A model generated the notes under the pieces. The model was not told the DNA's origin. It made no database searches and was given only the letters and a program-made list of their open reading frames with translations. A stretch of DNA of 64,000 nt from QHXM01 sp032160165. Its GTDB lineage: Bacteria; Acidobacteriota; Blastocatellia; Pyrinomonadales; Pyrinomonadaceae. The stretch is from assembly GCA_032160165.1 (NCBI GenBank), contig JAVHWA010000006.1, forward strand, positions 1-64,000. Reading direction: 5' to 3'. Positions within the stretch are counted from its first letter, which is position 1. Each line of letters opens with the position of its first letter. Made by a program: the position numbers and the translations under genes. Below are positions 26,199 to 35,046 of this stretch, piece after piece.

Positions 26199-28094
26199 AT
26201 GCAGAACAAACCGCGTTTGAGCTTCTGGCAAATCTGGAACATGAGTTTTGGATTCATGGGTATCCAGTTTGGGTGGGGACTGCAGCTCGCCAATATGAGC
26301 GGCATTTATACTTACCTGGGCGCGAATGCGGACGCCATACCGCTCTTATGGCTTGCCGGTCCGGTGACCGGATTGCTGGTGCAGCCAATCATCGGATCGA
26401 TGAGTGATCGCACATGGAATCGACTCGGCCGACGCCGTCCATATTTTCTTACGGGTGCGATACTCGCCAGCATTGCTCTCTTCTTCATGCCTGACTCGCC
26501 GGTCCTCTGGGTTGCTGCCGGCCTTCTTTGGATTCTTGATGCCAGCATAAATGTCAGCATGGAACCATTCCGCGCGTTCGTTGCAGACAAGCTCAATGTG
26601 GATCAGAGAACAGCGGGATTCGTGATGCAGAGCTTTTTCATCGGCATCGGCGCCACGCTCGCTAACATACTCCCTTATATCTTTCGGCGTCAGGGCGTCG
26701 ATGCCCAATATCAGCGGCTGGCGGACGCTGCCAAGTCTGCAGGACAAACCTTCAGGGATATCCCTCCCAGTGTCGTCTACTCTTTCAAAATCGGCGCGGC
26801 TGCGTTCCTTGTTTGTGTGCTGTGGACGGTGTTTACCACTAAAGAATATCCGCCCGACGACGTAGCGGCATTTAATGAGAAGAAGGCGGAGGCAAAAGCG
26901 AATCGAGGCTTGGGCAACTATGTTTCCCGCGCAATAGGAATTGAGAAGGCGAACTTCAGGTCCGTTGGAAAATTGATCTCTATCCTCGGGGCCGCGTTCA
27001 TTCTCACATCGTTTTTCATGCCCTGGGTGGCGTTGCCGAACTCAACTGAGACACTAAGCGGCTTTGCGCTGGCGAAGGGAGCATTGGCGCCGGGGATCTC
27101 GAGCGGTTTCACTCTTTGGGTGATACCCATAGGGGCACTGTTGGTTATCATGACGGTCCTCTCCAATACCTTAAGCCGAAGCCTTCACGGTAAGACCCGG
27201 GGCCTCTCGGCCCCGCTGTCGCTCGCTGTGGGAGTGTTGAGTCTATTGGCCGTCGTCTACCTAATAATGCAAGTGTGGGGCACCGGCCTGAGTTATCAGC
27301 TAAGCATCATCACATCGATCGCCGGCAGTTTGATTCTGGCATTTGGTTGGGTAACAGGTCAGAGCGAAGTCTATGTGGCGATTCGCCAGATGCCACCTAC
27401 CATGAAGCAGCTCGCTGTCGTCCAGTTTTTCACATGGCTGGGTCTGTTCTGCATGTGGATGTTTTACGGGCTAATGACTTCATATCATGTGTTCGGGGCA
27501 GCCAACTCCGAGGACAAACTTTTCAAAGATGGACAAGCCTGGGGAGGTATAGCTTTCGCGGTGTATTCGGTGACGTGTTTCGCGGTGGCGTTCCTTCTTC
27601 CGCCGCTGGCGAAGAAAACCTCTCGCAAGACAGTGCACGTGATTGCTCTCTTATGCGGTGCGGCGGGCCTCTTGTCCGCGTATTTCATACAGGACAAGAA
27701 TATATTGTTGATCACCATGGTCGGCGTCGGCATTGCGTGGGCGTCGATCCTCTCTATGCCTTACGCGATTTTGTCGGGAGCGATCCCTCCGGCGCGTATG
27801 GGTGTCTACATGGGGATCTTCAACTTCTTCATTGTCATTCCCGAGATCGTGGCGTCATTCACGTTTGGGCCGGTGATCCGCGCCATCTTCGGGCGCGATA
27901 ATCCACGGGCTCCCCTCTACGTTGTTATGGCGGGAGGAGTGTTTATGCTAATTGCAGCGGCTTGCGTATCGTTTGTGAAAGACGTTTCCGACAAGATTCC
28001 GGTTGGGAGAGTTCTGGATGCCGACGCGCACGAGCCGCTGATCCCGTCGGGCACTTCGCAGCCGGTTCCCAGCACCGGCCTGATTGACGGGTAA
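26199..28094 (+). CDS. SLC45-type MFS sugar transporter
   Basis: 631 residues with about 12-14 membrane helices. The N-terminus (SFWQIWNMSFGFMGIQFGWG ... MSGIYTYLGA), PVTGLLVQPIIGSMSDRTW and the loop RLGRRRPYF are typical of the SLC45 / glycoside-pentoside-hexuronide group, whose bacterial members carry maltose, sucrose or maltodextrins with protons. It has longer loops than usual (residues 150-290). Placed after malQ and two maltodextrin-cutting enzymes, it is the likely inner-membrane maltose or malto-oligosaccharide importer. RBS GAAGGGC precedes the ATG. Confidence 0.85.
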   Translation: MQNKPRLSFWQIWNMSFGFMGIQFGWGLQLANMSGIYTYLGANADAIPLLWLAGPVTGLLVQPIIGSMSDRTWNRLGRRRPYFLTGAILASIALFFMPDSPVLWVAAGLLWILDASINVSMEPFRAFVADKLNVDQRTAGFVMQSFFIGIGATLANILPYIFRRQGVDAQYQRLADAAKSAGQTFRDIPPSVVYSFKIGAAAFLVCVLWTVFTTKEYPPDDVAAFNEKKAEAKANRGLGNYVSRAIGIEKANFRSVGKLISILGAAFILTSFFMPWVALPNSTETLSGFALAKGALAPGISSGFTLWVIPIGALLVIMTVLSNTLSRSLHGKTRGLSAPLSLAVGVLSLLAVVYLIMQVWGTGLSYQLSIITSIAGSLILAFGWVTGQSEVYVAIRQMPPTMKQLAVVQFFTWLGLFCMWMFYGLMTSYHVFGAANSEDKLFKDGQAWGGIAFAVYSVTCFAVAFLLPPLAKKTSRKTVHVIALLCGAAGLLSAYFIQDKNILLITMVGVGIAWASILSMPYAILSGAIPPARMGVYMGIFNFFIVIPEIVASFTFGPVIRAIFGRDNPRAPLYVVMAGGVFMLIAAACVSFVKDVSDKIPVGRVLDADAHEPLIPSGTSQPVPSTGLIDG

Positions 28095-28117
28095 CCAAGC
28101 TATAAAGAGAACCACCT

Positions 28118-29530
28118 ATGCGTAAGTATACCGGCCTGTCAATCGCCGCCGCCGTCCTCACGCTCTGTGCCCAGAGCGCACTGGCCTGCTCCTGTTTTTC
28201 GGGTGGCCCTCCATGTCAGGCCTTCGCGAACACCGAGGTTGTGTTTGTCGGGACTCCGATTGAGCTGACGATGACCACCATTAAGCAGACGGTTGGGAAT
28301 CGGGAGTATGACTACCCGCAACGCGTGTTTACCTTCCGTGTGGAAGAAGCATTTCGAGGAATGCCTTTGACTGAGGTGCAGATCGTCACCGGCAACGGCG
28401 GCGGAGATTGCGGCTACGATTTTCGAATAGGCGAACGCTACATCGTATACGCGGGACACGACACCGCGAAAGATACCTACGGCGCAAGCATCTGCTCGCG
28501 CACCCGCCCTTTGTCTGAAGCCACAGAGGACCTGGAGTACATTCGCAGCCTGGCGACGCGCGAACCGGGTGCGGTTCTTTCGGGAGAGGTCCGGCGCTAC
28601 GGACGCAATCTCGAAACAGAAGAGACCGAACAGCTGGGGCCGATGAGTGATATTGAAATCCTCATCGAAGGCGAGTCACGATCACTCAAAGCTCGTACAG
28701 ACGCGAGTGGACATTTCCGCGCGAGCGGCCTTTCGCCAGGCAAATACACCGTAACGCCGCTGCTTCCGCAGAAATTGAACACTTACGACTTACATCAAGA
28801 GACCACTCTAAAAGAACGTGGCTGCAGCGTCGTAAGCTTTAATGTTACAGACAACGGGCGGATCAGCGGTCGGGTGGTCGATGCGAGCGGACAGCCCGTC
28901 CCACGGATCATGTTGAATCTGATTCCAGTCTCCCTGTCGAATGCCGAACATCCGCACAGCATGTTTGATTCCGCGGATGACGACGGGCACTTTGAACTGA
29001 AATTCGTGCCGCCGGGCCAATACCTTCTGGGTATTCGGCTCAACGGACTCGGGTCGCCCACTGACGCTGAAAAACTTTATCCTCGAACTTACTACCCCGG
29101 CGTTGCTCGAGCGGAAGAGGCGATGATCATCAGCCTGGGCGAGAGCGAAGTCATCAAGGACATCGAGCTGCGACTTCCGCCCCGCCTGATGGAGAGGACG
29201 TTCAGCGGCAGGGTTGTGATGGCTGATGGACGTCCGGCAGCGAATGCCATGGTCGCGCAATACGAAGCCGCCTATAGAACTCGCGGTCTCGGTTATTCGA
29301 TCGCCGCCGATGCGCAGGGCAACTTTAAATTCACCGGATACGAGGGCATTGCCTATTACGTGAGAGCGACTGTAAACGATCCCGCCGGACGACAGATGCA
29401 TGCAGAGCCTGTCGACGTTCCACTGACAGGCACGGTGGAAAACCTTGTGCTTGTAGTAAGCGAGCCGAACGGGACCTGCCGGCGCTGTTTGAATTATCGT
29501 TACGGGCAGAACCAGAAGAAGAAACAGTGA
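28118..29530 (+). CDS. Secreted protein with TIMP/netrin-like and carboxypeptidase-regulatory-like domains
   Basis: 470 residues. The signal peptide ends at LACSCF, so the mature protein begins with the CSC motif that starts netrin/TIMP-type (NTR) domains; further cysteines (PPCQAF, GDCGYDF, SICSRT) agree with this up to residue 130. Two or three Ig-like carboxypeptidase-regulatory modules follow (SGHFRASGLSPGKYTVTPL, GRISGRVVDASGQPVPRIML, FSGRVVMADGRPAANAMV). Role not known; bacterial NTR domains are thought to bind other proteins. Its stop overlaps the start of the next GH13 gene (GTGA), so the two are translationally coupled. Confidence 0.75.
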   Translation: MRKYTGLSIAAAVLTLCAQSALACSCFSGGPPCQAFANTEVVFVGTPIELTMTTIKQTVGNREYDYPQRVFTFRVEEAFRGMPLTEVQIVTGNGGGDCGYDFRIGERYIVYAGHDTAKDTYGASICSRTRPLSEATEDLEYIRSLATREPGAVLSGEVRRYGRNLETEETEQLGPMSDIEILIEGESRSLKARTDASGHFRASGLSPGKYTVTPLLPQKLNTYDLHQETTLKERGCSVVSFNVTDNGRISGRVVDASGQPVPRIMLNLIPVSLSNAEHPHSMFDSADDDGHFELKFVPPGQYLLGIRLNGLGSPTDAEKLYPRTYYPGVARAEEAMIISLGESEVIKDIELRLPPRLMERTFSGRVVMADGRPAANAMVAQYEAAYRTRGLGYSIAADAQGNFKFTGYEGIAYYVRATVNDPAGRQMHAEPVDVPLTGTVENLVLVVSEPNGTCRRCLNYRYGQNQKKKQ

Positions 29531-30975
29531 GACTTAAAACCAATCATCGTTTTGCTGTCACGCGCTTGACAGTGTTTGGCGTTGTGCTGTTGCTGTCGCC
29601 GTTTCGCGCTTCCTTCGGTCAGACTCCTCCCCCTCGCGACTTCTCGAAGGAGCCCGCCCGAGCCAGCCGCCCCTGGGTGCGCGATGGCGTGATCTACGAA
29701 ATCTTCCCGCGTGTATTCTCCACAGAGGGCAATTTCAACGGTGTGACCGGACGGCTCGACGAGCTGAAGAGCCTCGGTGTGACGATCCTGTGGTTGATGC
29801 CGGTCCACCCGATCGGGCAAGCGAAGAAGAAGGGAACTAGCGGCAGTCCTTACGCAGTGCGCGACTATTATGCTGTCAATCCCGATTACGGCACGAAGGA
29901 GGATTTGAAGCGACTGGTAAGCGAAGCACACCGCCGCGGAATGAGAGTCATCATCGACATCGTCGCAAACCACACTTCCTGGGACAGCGTGCTAATGAAG
30001 GAGCCGGATCTCTACACGCACGATAAGAACGGGAAGATCATTCCGCCCGTTCCTGATTGGGCTGACGTTGCCGACCTGAACTACGACAATCCGCGCCTTC
30101 GCGACTACATGGTCGAGATGCTGAAATACTGGCTAAAGGAATTTGATCTGGATGGTTTTCGTTGCGACGTGGCGGGCTTTGTGCCTACCGATTTTTGGGA
30201 ACGCGCGCGGACGGAGCTCGAACGGATAAAGCCGGACATCGTCATGCTGGCCGAATGGGATTCCGCGGACTTGCTCGTCAAAGCCTTCGATTTGGATTAC
30301 GCCTGGCCGCTGCACAGCGCGTTGACCGAAGTTCTGATGGGCATGAAGCCGGCCGGAGCGCTTCGTCAGGCGTTGGAGGAAGAAGCTAAGAAGTTCCCCC
30401 GCGGCGCATTGCACATGCGGTTTTCAGATAATCACGATGAGCGTCGCGCGATTGCTCGCTTCGGAGAGCGAGCGGCACTCGCGGCATCGGCGCTGATGTT
30501 CACGCTCGACGGCGTGCCCATGCTTTACAACGGGATGGAAGTCGGGGATACGGCAGAGTCGGGATCGCCCGCGCTCTTCGAGAAGATTCCAATACTTTGG
30601 CAAATATCAGAACGGCGCCCGGAGTTTCTGCGATTCTACAAACAGATGATCGCTCTAAGAAAAGCGAGCAGCGCCCTAAGGCTGGGTGATCTTGAGTGGC
30701 TGCATAACTCCGGTGAAGCACGCATAGTGTCTTATCTTCGCCGCGCGAAAGACGAAGAGATCCTGGTGACCATCAATCTCTCGAACCAGCCTTTCACCGG
30801 GCTTATCGAAGTGGGCAACGGAGCTTCATTCGTGGACGTGACTCCTGATGCTCAGCCGCCGCTTCCGCCGGACGCTCCCGCGCCCGAGCGCGCCGCGAGA
30901 ATTCGGCCGATCGCTTTGCCGGCGATCGCCCTGGACAGTTGGGGCTTTCGCATCTTTCGGCGAGTTGTGAAATAG
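29527..30975 (+). CDS. Secreted GH13 alpha-amylase family enzyme
   Basis: 482 residues, a compact GH13 without the N-terminal domain of the two upstream paralogues. Signal peptide to SFGQTPPP; barrel from VRDGVIYEIFPRVFS. Regions: DIVANHTS, DGFRCDVAG (nucleophile Asp214), MLAEWD (acid/base Glu243), SDNHDERR (Asp304). The short loops fit an oligo-1,6-glucosidase/alpha-amylase type acting on soluble maltodextrins. It starts at GTG 29527, overlapping the preceding stop by four bases. The C-terminal beta domain is proline-rich near its end (PPLPPDAPAPE). Convergent with the glycoamylase gene. Confidence 0.88.
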   Translation: MRLKTNHRFAVTRLTVFGVVLLLSPFRASFGQTPPPRDFSKEPARASRPWVRDGVIYEIFPRVFSTEGNFNGVTGRLDELKSLGVTILWLMPVHPIGQAKKKGTSGSPYAVRDYYAVNPDYGTKEDLKRLVSEAHRRGMRVIIDIVANHTSWDSVLMKEPDLYTHDKNGKIIPPVPDWADVADLNYDNPRLRDYMVEMLKYWLKEFDLDGFRCDVAGFVPTDFWERARTELERIKPDIVMLAEWDSADLLVKAFDLDYAWPLHSALTEVLMGMKPAGALRQALEEEAKKFPRGALHMRFSDNHDERRAIARFGERAALAASALMFTLDGVPMLYNGMEVGDTAESGSPALFEKIPILWQISERRPEFLRFYKQMIALRKASSALRLGDLEWLHNSGEARIVSYLRRAKDEEILVTINLSNQPFTGLIEVGNGASFVDVTPDAQPPLPPDAPAPERAARIRPIALPAIALDSWGFRIFRRVVK

Positions 30976-31126
30976 GGTCCAAAGTCCAAGGTCCAAAGTC
31001 CAAAGTCGGCATATGTTCAATGTTCAGCGATCAAACCGCAACGTCGATCCAGTCGAGCGAGGCCTAATTTGGACGCGGCCCGTATCGAGGCGGCCACTGG
31101 ACATTGGACCTTGGACTTTGGACCGT
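30976..31126. repeat. Inverted heptamer array, GTCCAAA type
   Basis: Left arm 30976-31007 (GGTCCAAAGTCCAAGG then TCCAAAGTCC units), beginning one base after the amylase stop; right arm 31095-31126 (TGGACATTGGACC, TTGGACTTTGGACC). The loop is about 87 bases. The right arm lies within the last codons of the convergent glycoamylase gene. Confidence 0.85.
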
Positions 31127-32655
31127 GTTCGAGCGGGGGCGCGTTCGCTTCGCTCGCTCTGCCCCCTTCCTGACCTGAGAGATTTTCCAGGCTTAAGCTC
31201 CATCGCCGCTGACCTCTCTCGGCGCGTTGTACGGTACACGTTAAGTCCGATCAATCTCATTGCCCGCGGGATCTCTCGATTTCGCATGAACCAACGCCAG
31301 ACATTGCCCGTCCTTAGGTTCTCGGCGCTCAAGAGCATCACTCCTACGTTTATTCCAATCACGTCCGTATCAACCCATCCATTGTTCGGATTGAACGCGT
31401 CGGCGAATCCGTACTTCCCATAAATCTTCTCGCCGAATCGTTCCCGCATCTCTCGAAGCGTCGCCAATGAGATATCGGGCGTGAACATCAGCGAGCCTCC
31501 GGCTGCGGATGGCACTATCGTCCCGTCAACGGCGGGATCGCGCGGTGGTCCGCCCCATGCGAGATAACCTTTGATGCTGTCAGAGGCGGTGATCCCCCAC
31601 ATGTTTGGGCCATACCCGGGAAACTCGCCCTTGAGGGTCATGCAAAACGCGCGATGGGCCAGCGTGGCGTTGATCGAATTCTGAAAGTAATCGATGTGGT
31701 CGCCTCTTATTTCCCGGCGATTACGAAAGTCGATCCACGCGTGGGAGTATTGGTGCATGAAGAGAGGCACGCTTATGGTAGTGAAGTAAGAATAGCCTTC
31801 GTATTTGTACCGGTCCCGCCAGAAGGCGTACCAGGAGCGCGGGGAAATTGGGTGTGTGGGCGACCCGATAGCCAACATATAGAGGATCGTGTCTTCACTG
31901 AACGTGTCCCATCGCGACTTGAGAAAGCCGCTCTCCGGTTTCCACCCGTGCGAGAGCAGGGTCGGGTGACCATTCAACATCCACTTAAAATCCACGCGTT
32001 CAAAAATCCTGGTAGCGAGTCTTACGATCTCATCATCATCCTCAAACCTTTGCCGCGCGGTAAGTACCCCAGAGAGCAGAAGCGCAGTGTCAATGGACGA
32101 GACCTCGCTGTTCCACCGTCGAGCGCCCGTCTTCGCATCAAGCCAGTGATAAAACCATCCATGAATTTGTTCTGCGCGGTCAGCGAAGAAGCGAAGCGTC
32201 GCCCGGACCCGCGCTTTCGCTTCACTCGCTGTGATCCAGCGACGCTCCGCGGCGATACATAGGGCGGTCAAACCGAATCCGGTTGCGGCGATACTCGCTA
32301 CATTGCGATGGCCCTCGTCAAGAGGAGAGCCATCTGTTCGCGCACGATCCGGCACGAGTCCGGTACCAGGATCTCCCTGTTCCCAGAAATAGCGAAAGAG
32401 CCGCTGTCCCAAATCTTCCAGAAAGGCTTCGTCCTGAGCGGAGAGGGAGTGTTGCGGAGTGACTGCGAAATTCGCCGCGTGGGTCTGAAGCGACGAGTGG
32501 TTTAGTACCAGCAGCGTGAGAAGTACAAGAGCGAGCGCGCGAACTCGATGGGAGGGCAGAGACCTCGAGTTGCAAACCCGGGACCTCAGATTCCAGATTT
32601 GAAATTTAGGATTCCAGATAGATTGTGAAATCCCCTGAAGCGCTGCGTCCCTCAT
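31024..32655 (-). CDS. Secreted glycoamylase-domain protein (COG5368 type; GH144-like beta-1,2-glucanase candidate)
   Basis: 543 residues. The core, from residue 70 to 490, matches the glycoamylase-like (alpha/alpha)6 family: LFRYFWEQGDPGTGLVPDR, VASIAATGFGLTALCIAAERRW, WNSEVSSIDTALLLSGVL, MHQYSHAWIDFRN, YFQNSINATLAHRAF, GYGPNMWGITASDS. Family members that have been studied include endo-beta-1,2-glucanases (GH144). A GH3 gene sits two bases upstream, so the pair could degrade cyclic or linear beta-1,2-glucan; this is inference. Oddly, the first 35 residues before the signal peptide (IWNPKFQIWNL) and the last 25 residues (SKVQGPMS) are read from heptamer repeat DNA. ATG at 32655 is the only good start. 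Confidence 0.8.
   Translation of the reverse strand: MRDAALQGISQSIWNPKFQIWNLRSRVCNSRSLPSHRVRALALVLLTLLVLNHSSLQTHAANFAVTPQHSLSAQDEAFLEDLGQRLFRYFWEQGDPGTGLVPDRARTDGSPLDEGHRNVASIAATGFGLTALCIAAERRWITASEAKARVRATLRFFADRAEQIHGWFYHWLDAKTGARRWNSEVSSIDTALLLSGVLTARQRFEDDDEIVRLATRIFERVDFKWMLNGHPTLLSHGWKPESGFLKSRWDTFSEDTILYMLAIGSPTHPISPRSWYAFWRDRYKYEGYSYFTTISVPLFMHQYSHAWIDFRNRREIRGDHIDYFQNSINATLAHRAFCMTLKGEFPGYGPNMWGITASDSIKGYLAWGGPPRDPAVDGTIVPSAAGGSLMFTPDISLATLREMRERFGEKIYGKYGFADAFNPNNGWVDTDVIGINVGVMLLSAENLRTGNVWRWFMRNREIPRAMRLIGLNVYRTTRRERSAAMELKPGKSLRSGRGQSERSERAPARTRSKVQGPMSSGRLDTGRVQIRPRSTGSTLRFDR
32580..32625. repeat. Heptamer array inside the 5' end of the glycoamylase gene
   Basis: Period-7 units ACCTCAG, ATTCCAG, ATTTGAA, ATTTAGG, ATTCCAG, ATAGATT. 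No clear inverted partner. It is read in frame as part of the N-terminus of the protein encoded on the minus strand. Confidence 0.7.
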
Positions 32656-32657
32656 TC

Positions 32658-34904
32658 CTATTTTTCAACAACCTGAAGTATCGCTTCGAGTCCATTCGCA
32701 TCGGCAGAGCTATTGCCGACCATCACTTTGAACTCGCCGGGCTCGACCACAAACTTCATCTCCCGATTGTAAAAGCCGAGTTCCTGAGGGGTCAGTGTGA
32801 ACTCGACTCGACGTTTTTCTCCCGCGCGCAACGTGACTCGCTCGAATCCCTTCAACTCTTTGACAGGGCGCGTCACACTGGCAACGCTGTCTCTAATGTA
32901 GAGCTGCACGACCTCGTCGCCGACGCGCTTACCTGTGTTCAATACCTCGACGCTGACCGTCAGTCGTCCGTTGGGACGGATTCGCGGCTCGCTCAGTTGG
33001 AGGTTCGAAAGTCGAAATTGCGTGTAACTGAGTCCGAAGCCAAACGGATAAAGCGGCGTCCATGAAACGTCCAGGTACTTTGATGTGTACTTATTGTTCG
33101 CGTCGGGGGGTCTGCCGGTATTCATATGATTGTAGTAAAGAGGCTCCTGGCCGACACTTCGCGGGAACGTGATCGGCAGCTTACCGCCCGGATTCACGTC
33201 GCCGAAAAGTACATCCGCGATAGCATTGCCCGCTTGTGTTCCCGGGAACCAGGTTTCAAGAATCGCAGAGGTGTTTTCATCGATCCAGTTGATCGACAGC
33301 GGGCGGCCATTCATCAAAACGACGATGGTTGGCTTTCCGGTTGCGCGCACCGCTTCGACTAAATCTTCCTGCCGCCCCGGCAAATCGAGGGAGCTGCGCG
33401 AAGATGCTTCGCCGCTCATTCCGGCTGATTCGCCAACAGCGATGATGGCTACATCGGAACGTCGGGCAGCGCGGACCGCTTCATCAATCCCGTCTGTAGA
33501 GGCGCTGTTAATGTCGCACCCTTTGGCGTAATTGATTTTCGTTCCCGCCGGGACCTTTGATTTGATCCCGGCCAAAATAGTGATTACATCAGCCGCATTG
33601 CCGTCGCCAGTCCACGATCCAAGCACGTCTTCCTGGTTGTCTGCCAGCGGACCGATGACGGCGATCGAGTCCATGTCATGCCGTAACGGAAGGGTCTCCT
33701 TCTCGTTCTTCAATAGCACCATCGATCGTGCCGCCAGGTCACGCGCGGCCGCCACGTTCTGCGGACTCATCACTACCGACTTTTCCCGCGCCTCGTCTGC
33801 GAAGGGATGCTCGAACAGCCCGGCGCGGAACTTGATGCGAAGGATACGGCGCACGGCCTCGTCGATCGTGGCTTGAGAGAGTTTGCGGTTCTTTAGAAGC
33901 GCGGCGCCGTGCTGGTTGTACAAGCGGCTTACCATCTCCATGTCCACGCCTGCATTCAGTGCCAGGCCGGCAGCGTCGGAGCCGTCTACGGCCAGCCCGT
34001 GCTTTATCAGTTCTTCGACAGAGGTGTAGTCGCTAACGACGAACCCATCGAATTTCCATTCACCACGCAGGACTTTGGTGAGCGTAAACGGATTCGCAGA
34101 AGTCGGTACCCCATTGAGATCGTTGAAGGCACTCATAAATGTGCCCACGCCCTCCTCGACCGCTGCTTTGAATGGAGGAAAATAGATCTCGCGCAAACTC
34201 CGCTCGGACATGTCGGTGGTGTTGTAATCGCGACCCGCTTCCGCCGCCCCGTAGGCTACCCAATGCTTGGCACAGGCGAGGATCTTATCCGCCGCACTAT
34301 AGTCGCGTCCCTGAAACCCGCGAACTCGCGCTCTCGCCATCGCCGCTCCGAGATATGGGTCTTCGCCCGACCCCTCGACAATTCGCCCCCATCGCGCGTC
34401 GCGCGCGATGTCAACCATTGGCGCGAACGTCCAGTGGACACCTGCGGCGCGCGCTTCACCTGCGGCAATGCTGGCACTGCGCTGGGCCACAGCGGGGTCC
34501 CAACTGCTCGCCTCGCCCAGCGGTACCGGAAAGATCGTGCGGTAGCCATGAATCACGTCAAAGCCGAAGATAAGCGGTATCTTCAGGCGCGACTGCTCTA
34601 CCGCGATGCGCTGCAGCTCATTGGTTCTTTGCACGCCGCGGACGTTGAGCGTCGAACCCAGCAACCCTTTGCGAACTAGGTCGCGATGTTCCGGTCGAAA
34701 GTTTCCATTCGCCTCTCCATCGAGTTGCTGAAGCTGTCCCAGCTTCTCTTCCAGAGTCATGCGCGCGATAAGCGCATTGATCCGCTGCTCGATAGTCTGA
34801 GGCCCTGGCCCGGTCCTGTGCCGTCGCCGCTGCGCTTGAACCGGCAGGCTTGTCAGGATGAGCAGGAACGCGACCAACAGTTTGGCAATTCCGGCAACTT
34901 TCAT
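32658..34904 (-). CDS. bglX: Periplasmic beta-glucosidase, GH3
   Basis: 748 residues, the length and order of BglX: signal peptide (GIAKLLVAFLLILTSLPVQAQ), GH3 barrel, GH3 C-terminal alpha/beta domain and a fibronectin-III-like end (VSVEVLNTGKRVGDEVVQLY). The nucleophile is Asp292 in GFVVSDYTSVEE; KHWVAYGAAEAGRDYN and the GKLPITFPRSVGQ loop are conserved. It removes glucose from the non-reducing ends of beta-glucans in the periplasm; several close relatives prefer beta-1,2 links. AAAGGGG precedes the ATG. Two bases separate its stop from the glycoamylase start, so the genes are coupled. Confidence 0.92.
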   Translation of the reverse strand: MKVAGIAKLLVAFLLILTSLPVQAQRRRHRTGPGPQTIEQRINALIARMTLEEKLGQLQQLDGEANGNFRPEHRDLVRKGLLGSTLNVRGVQRTNELQRIAVEQSRLKIPLIFGFDVIHGYRTIFPVPLGEASSWDPAVAQRSASIAAGEARAAGVHWTFAPMVDIARDARWGRIVEGSGEDPYLGAAMARARVRGFQGRDYSAADKILACAKHWVAYGAAEAGRDYNTTDMSERSLREIYFPPFKAAVEEGVGTFMSAFNDLNGVPTSANPFTLTKVLRGEWKFDGFVVSDYTSVEELIKHGLAVDGSDAAGLALNAGVDMEMVSRLYNQHGAALLKNRKLSQATIDEAVRRILRIKFRAGLFEHPFADEAREKSVVMSPQNVAAARDLAARSMVLLKNEKETLPLRHDMDSIAVIGPLADNQEDVLGSWTGDGNAADVITILAGIKSKVPAGTKINYAKGCDINSASTDGIDEAVRAARRSDVAIIAVGESAGMSGEASSRSSLDLPGRQEDLVEAVRATGKPTIVVLMNGRPLSINWIDENTSAILETWFPGTQAGNAIADVLFGDVNPGGKLPITFPRSVGQEPLYYNHMNTGRPPDANNKYTSKYLDVSWTPLYPFGFGLSYTQFRLSNLQLSEPRIRPNGRLTVSVEVLNTGKRVGDEVVQLYIRDSVASVTRPVKELKGFERVTLRAGEKRRVEFTLTPQELGFYNREMKFVVEPGEFKVMVGNSSADANGLEAILQVVEK

Positions 34905-35046
34905 TTCGATTCCCCTTTATGGCCGTGGAGCAAGACGCGTACAACGATTTCGAATGCAATAGAAGCCCTGAGTTTCGATGATCAAGTATACTATGGCTTG
35001 GCCGCGCCAAATCTTTCGATGATGTTGGTTCGAGACAAATTTCGCA

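Noticed and set aside
31013..31423. Plus-strand frame of 136 codons with LDIGPWTLD phrase
   Set aside because: It is the heptamer array plus antisense of the glycoamylase gene.
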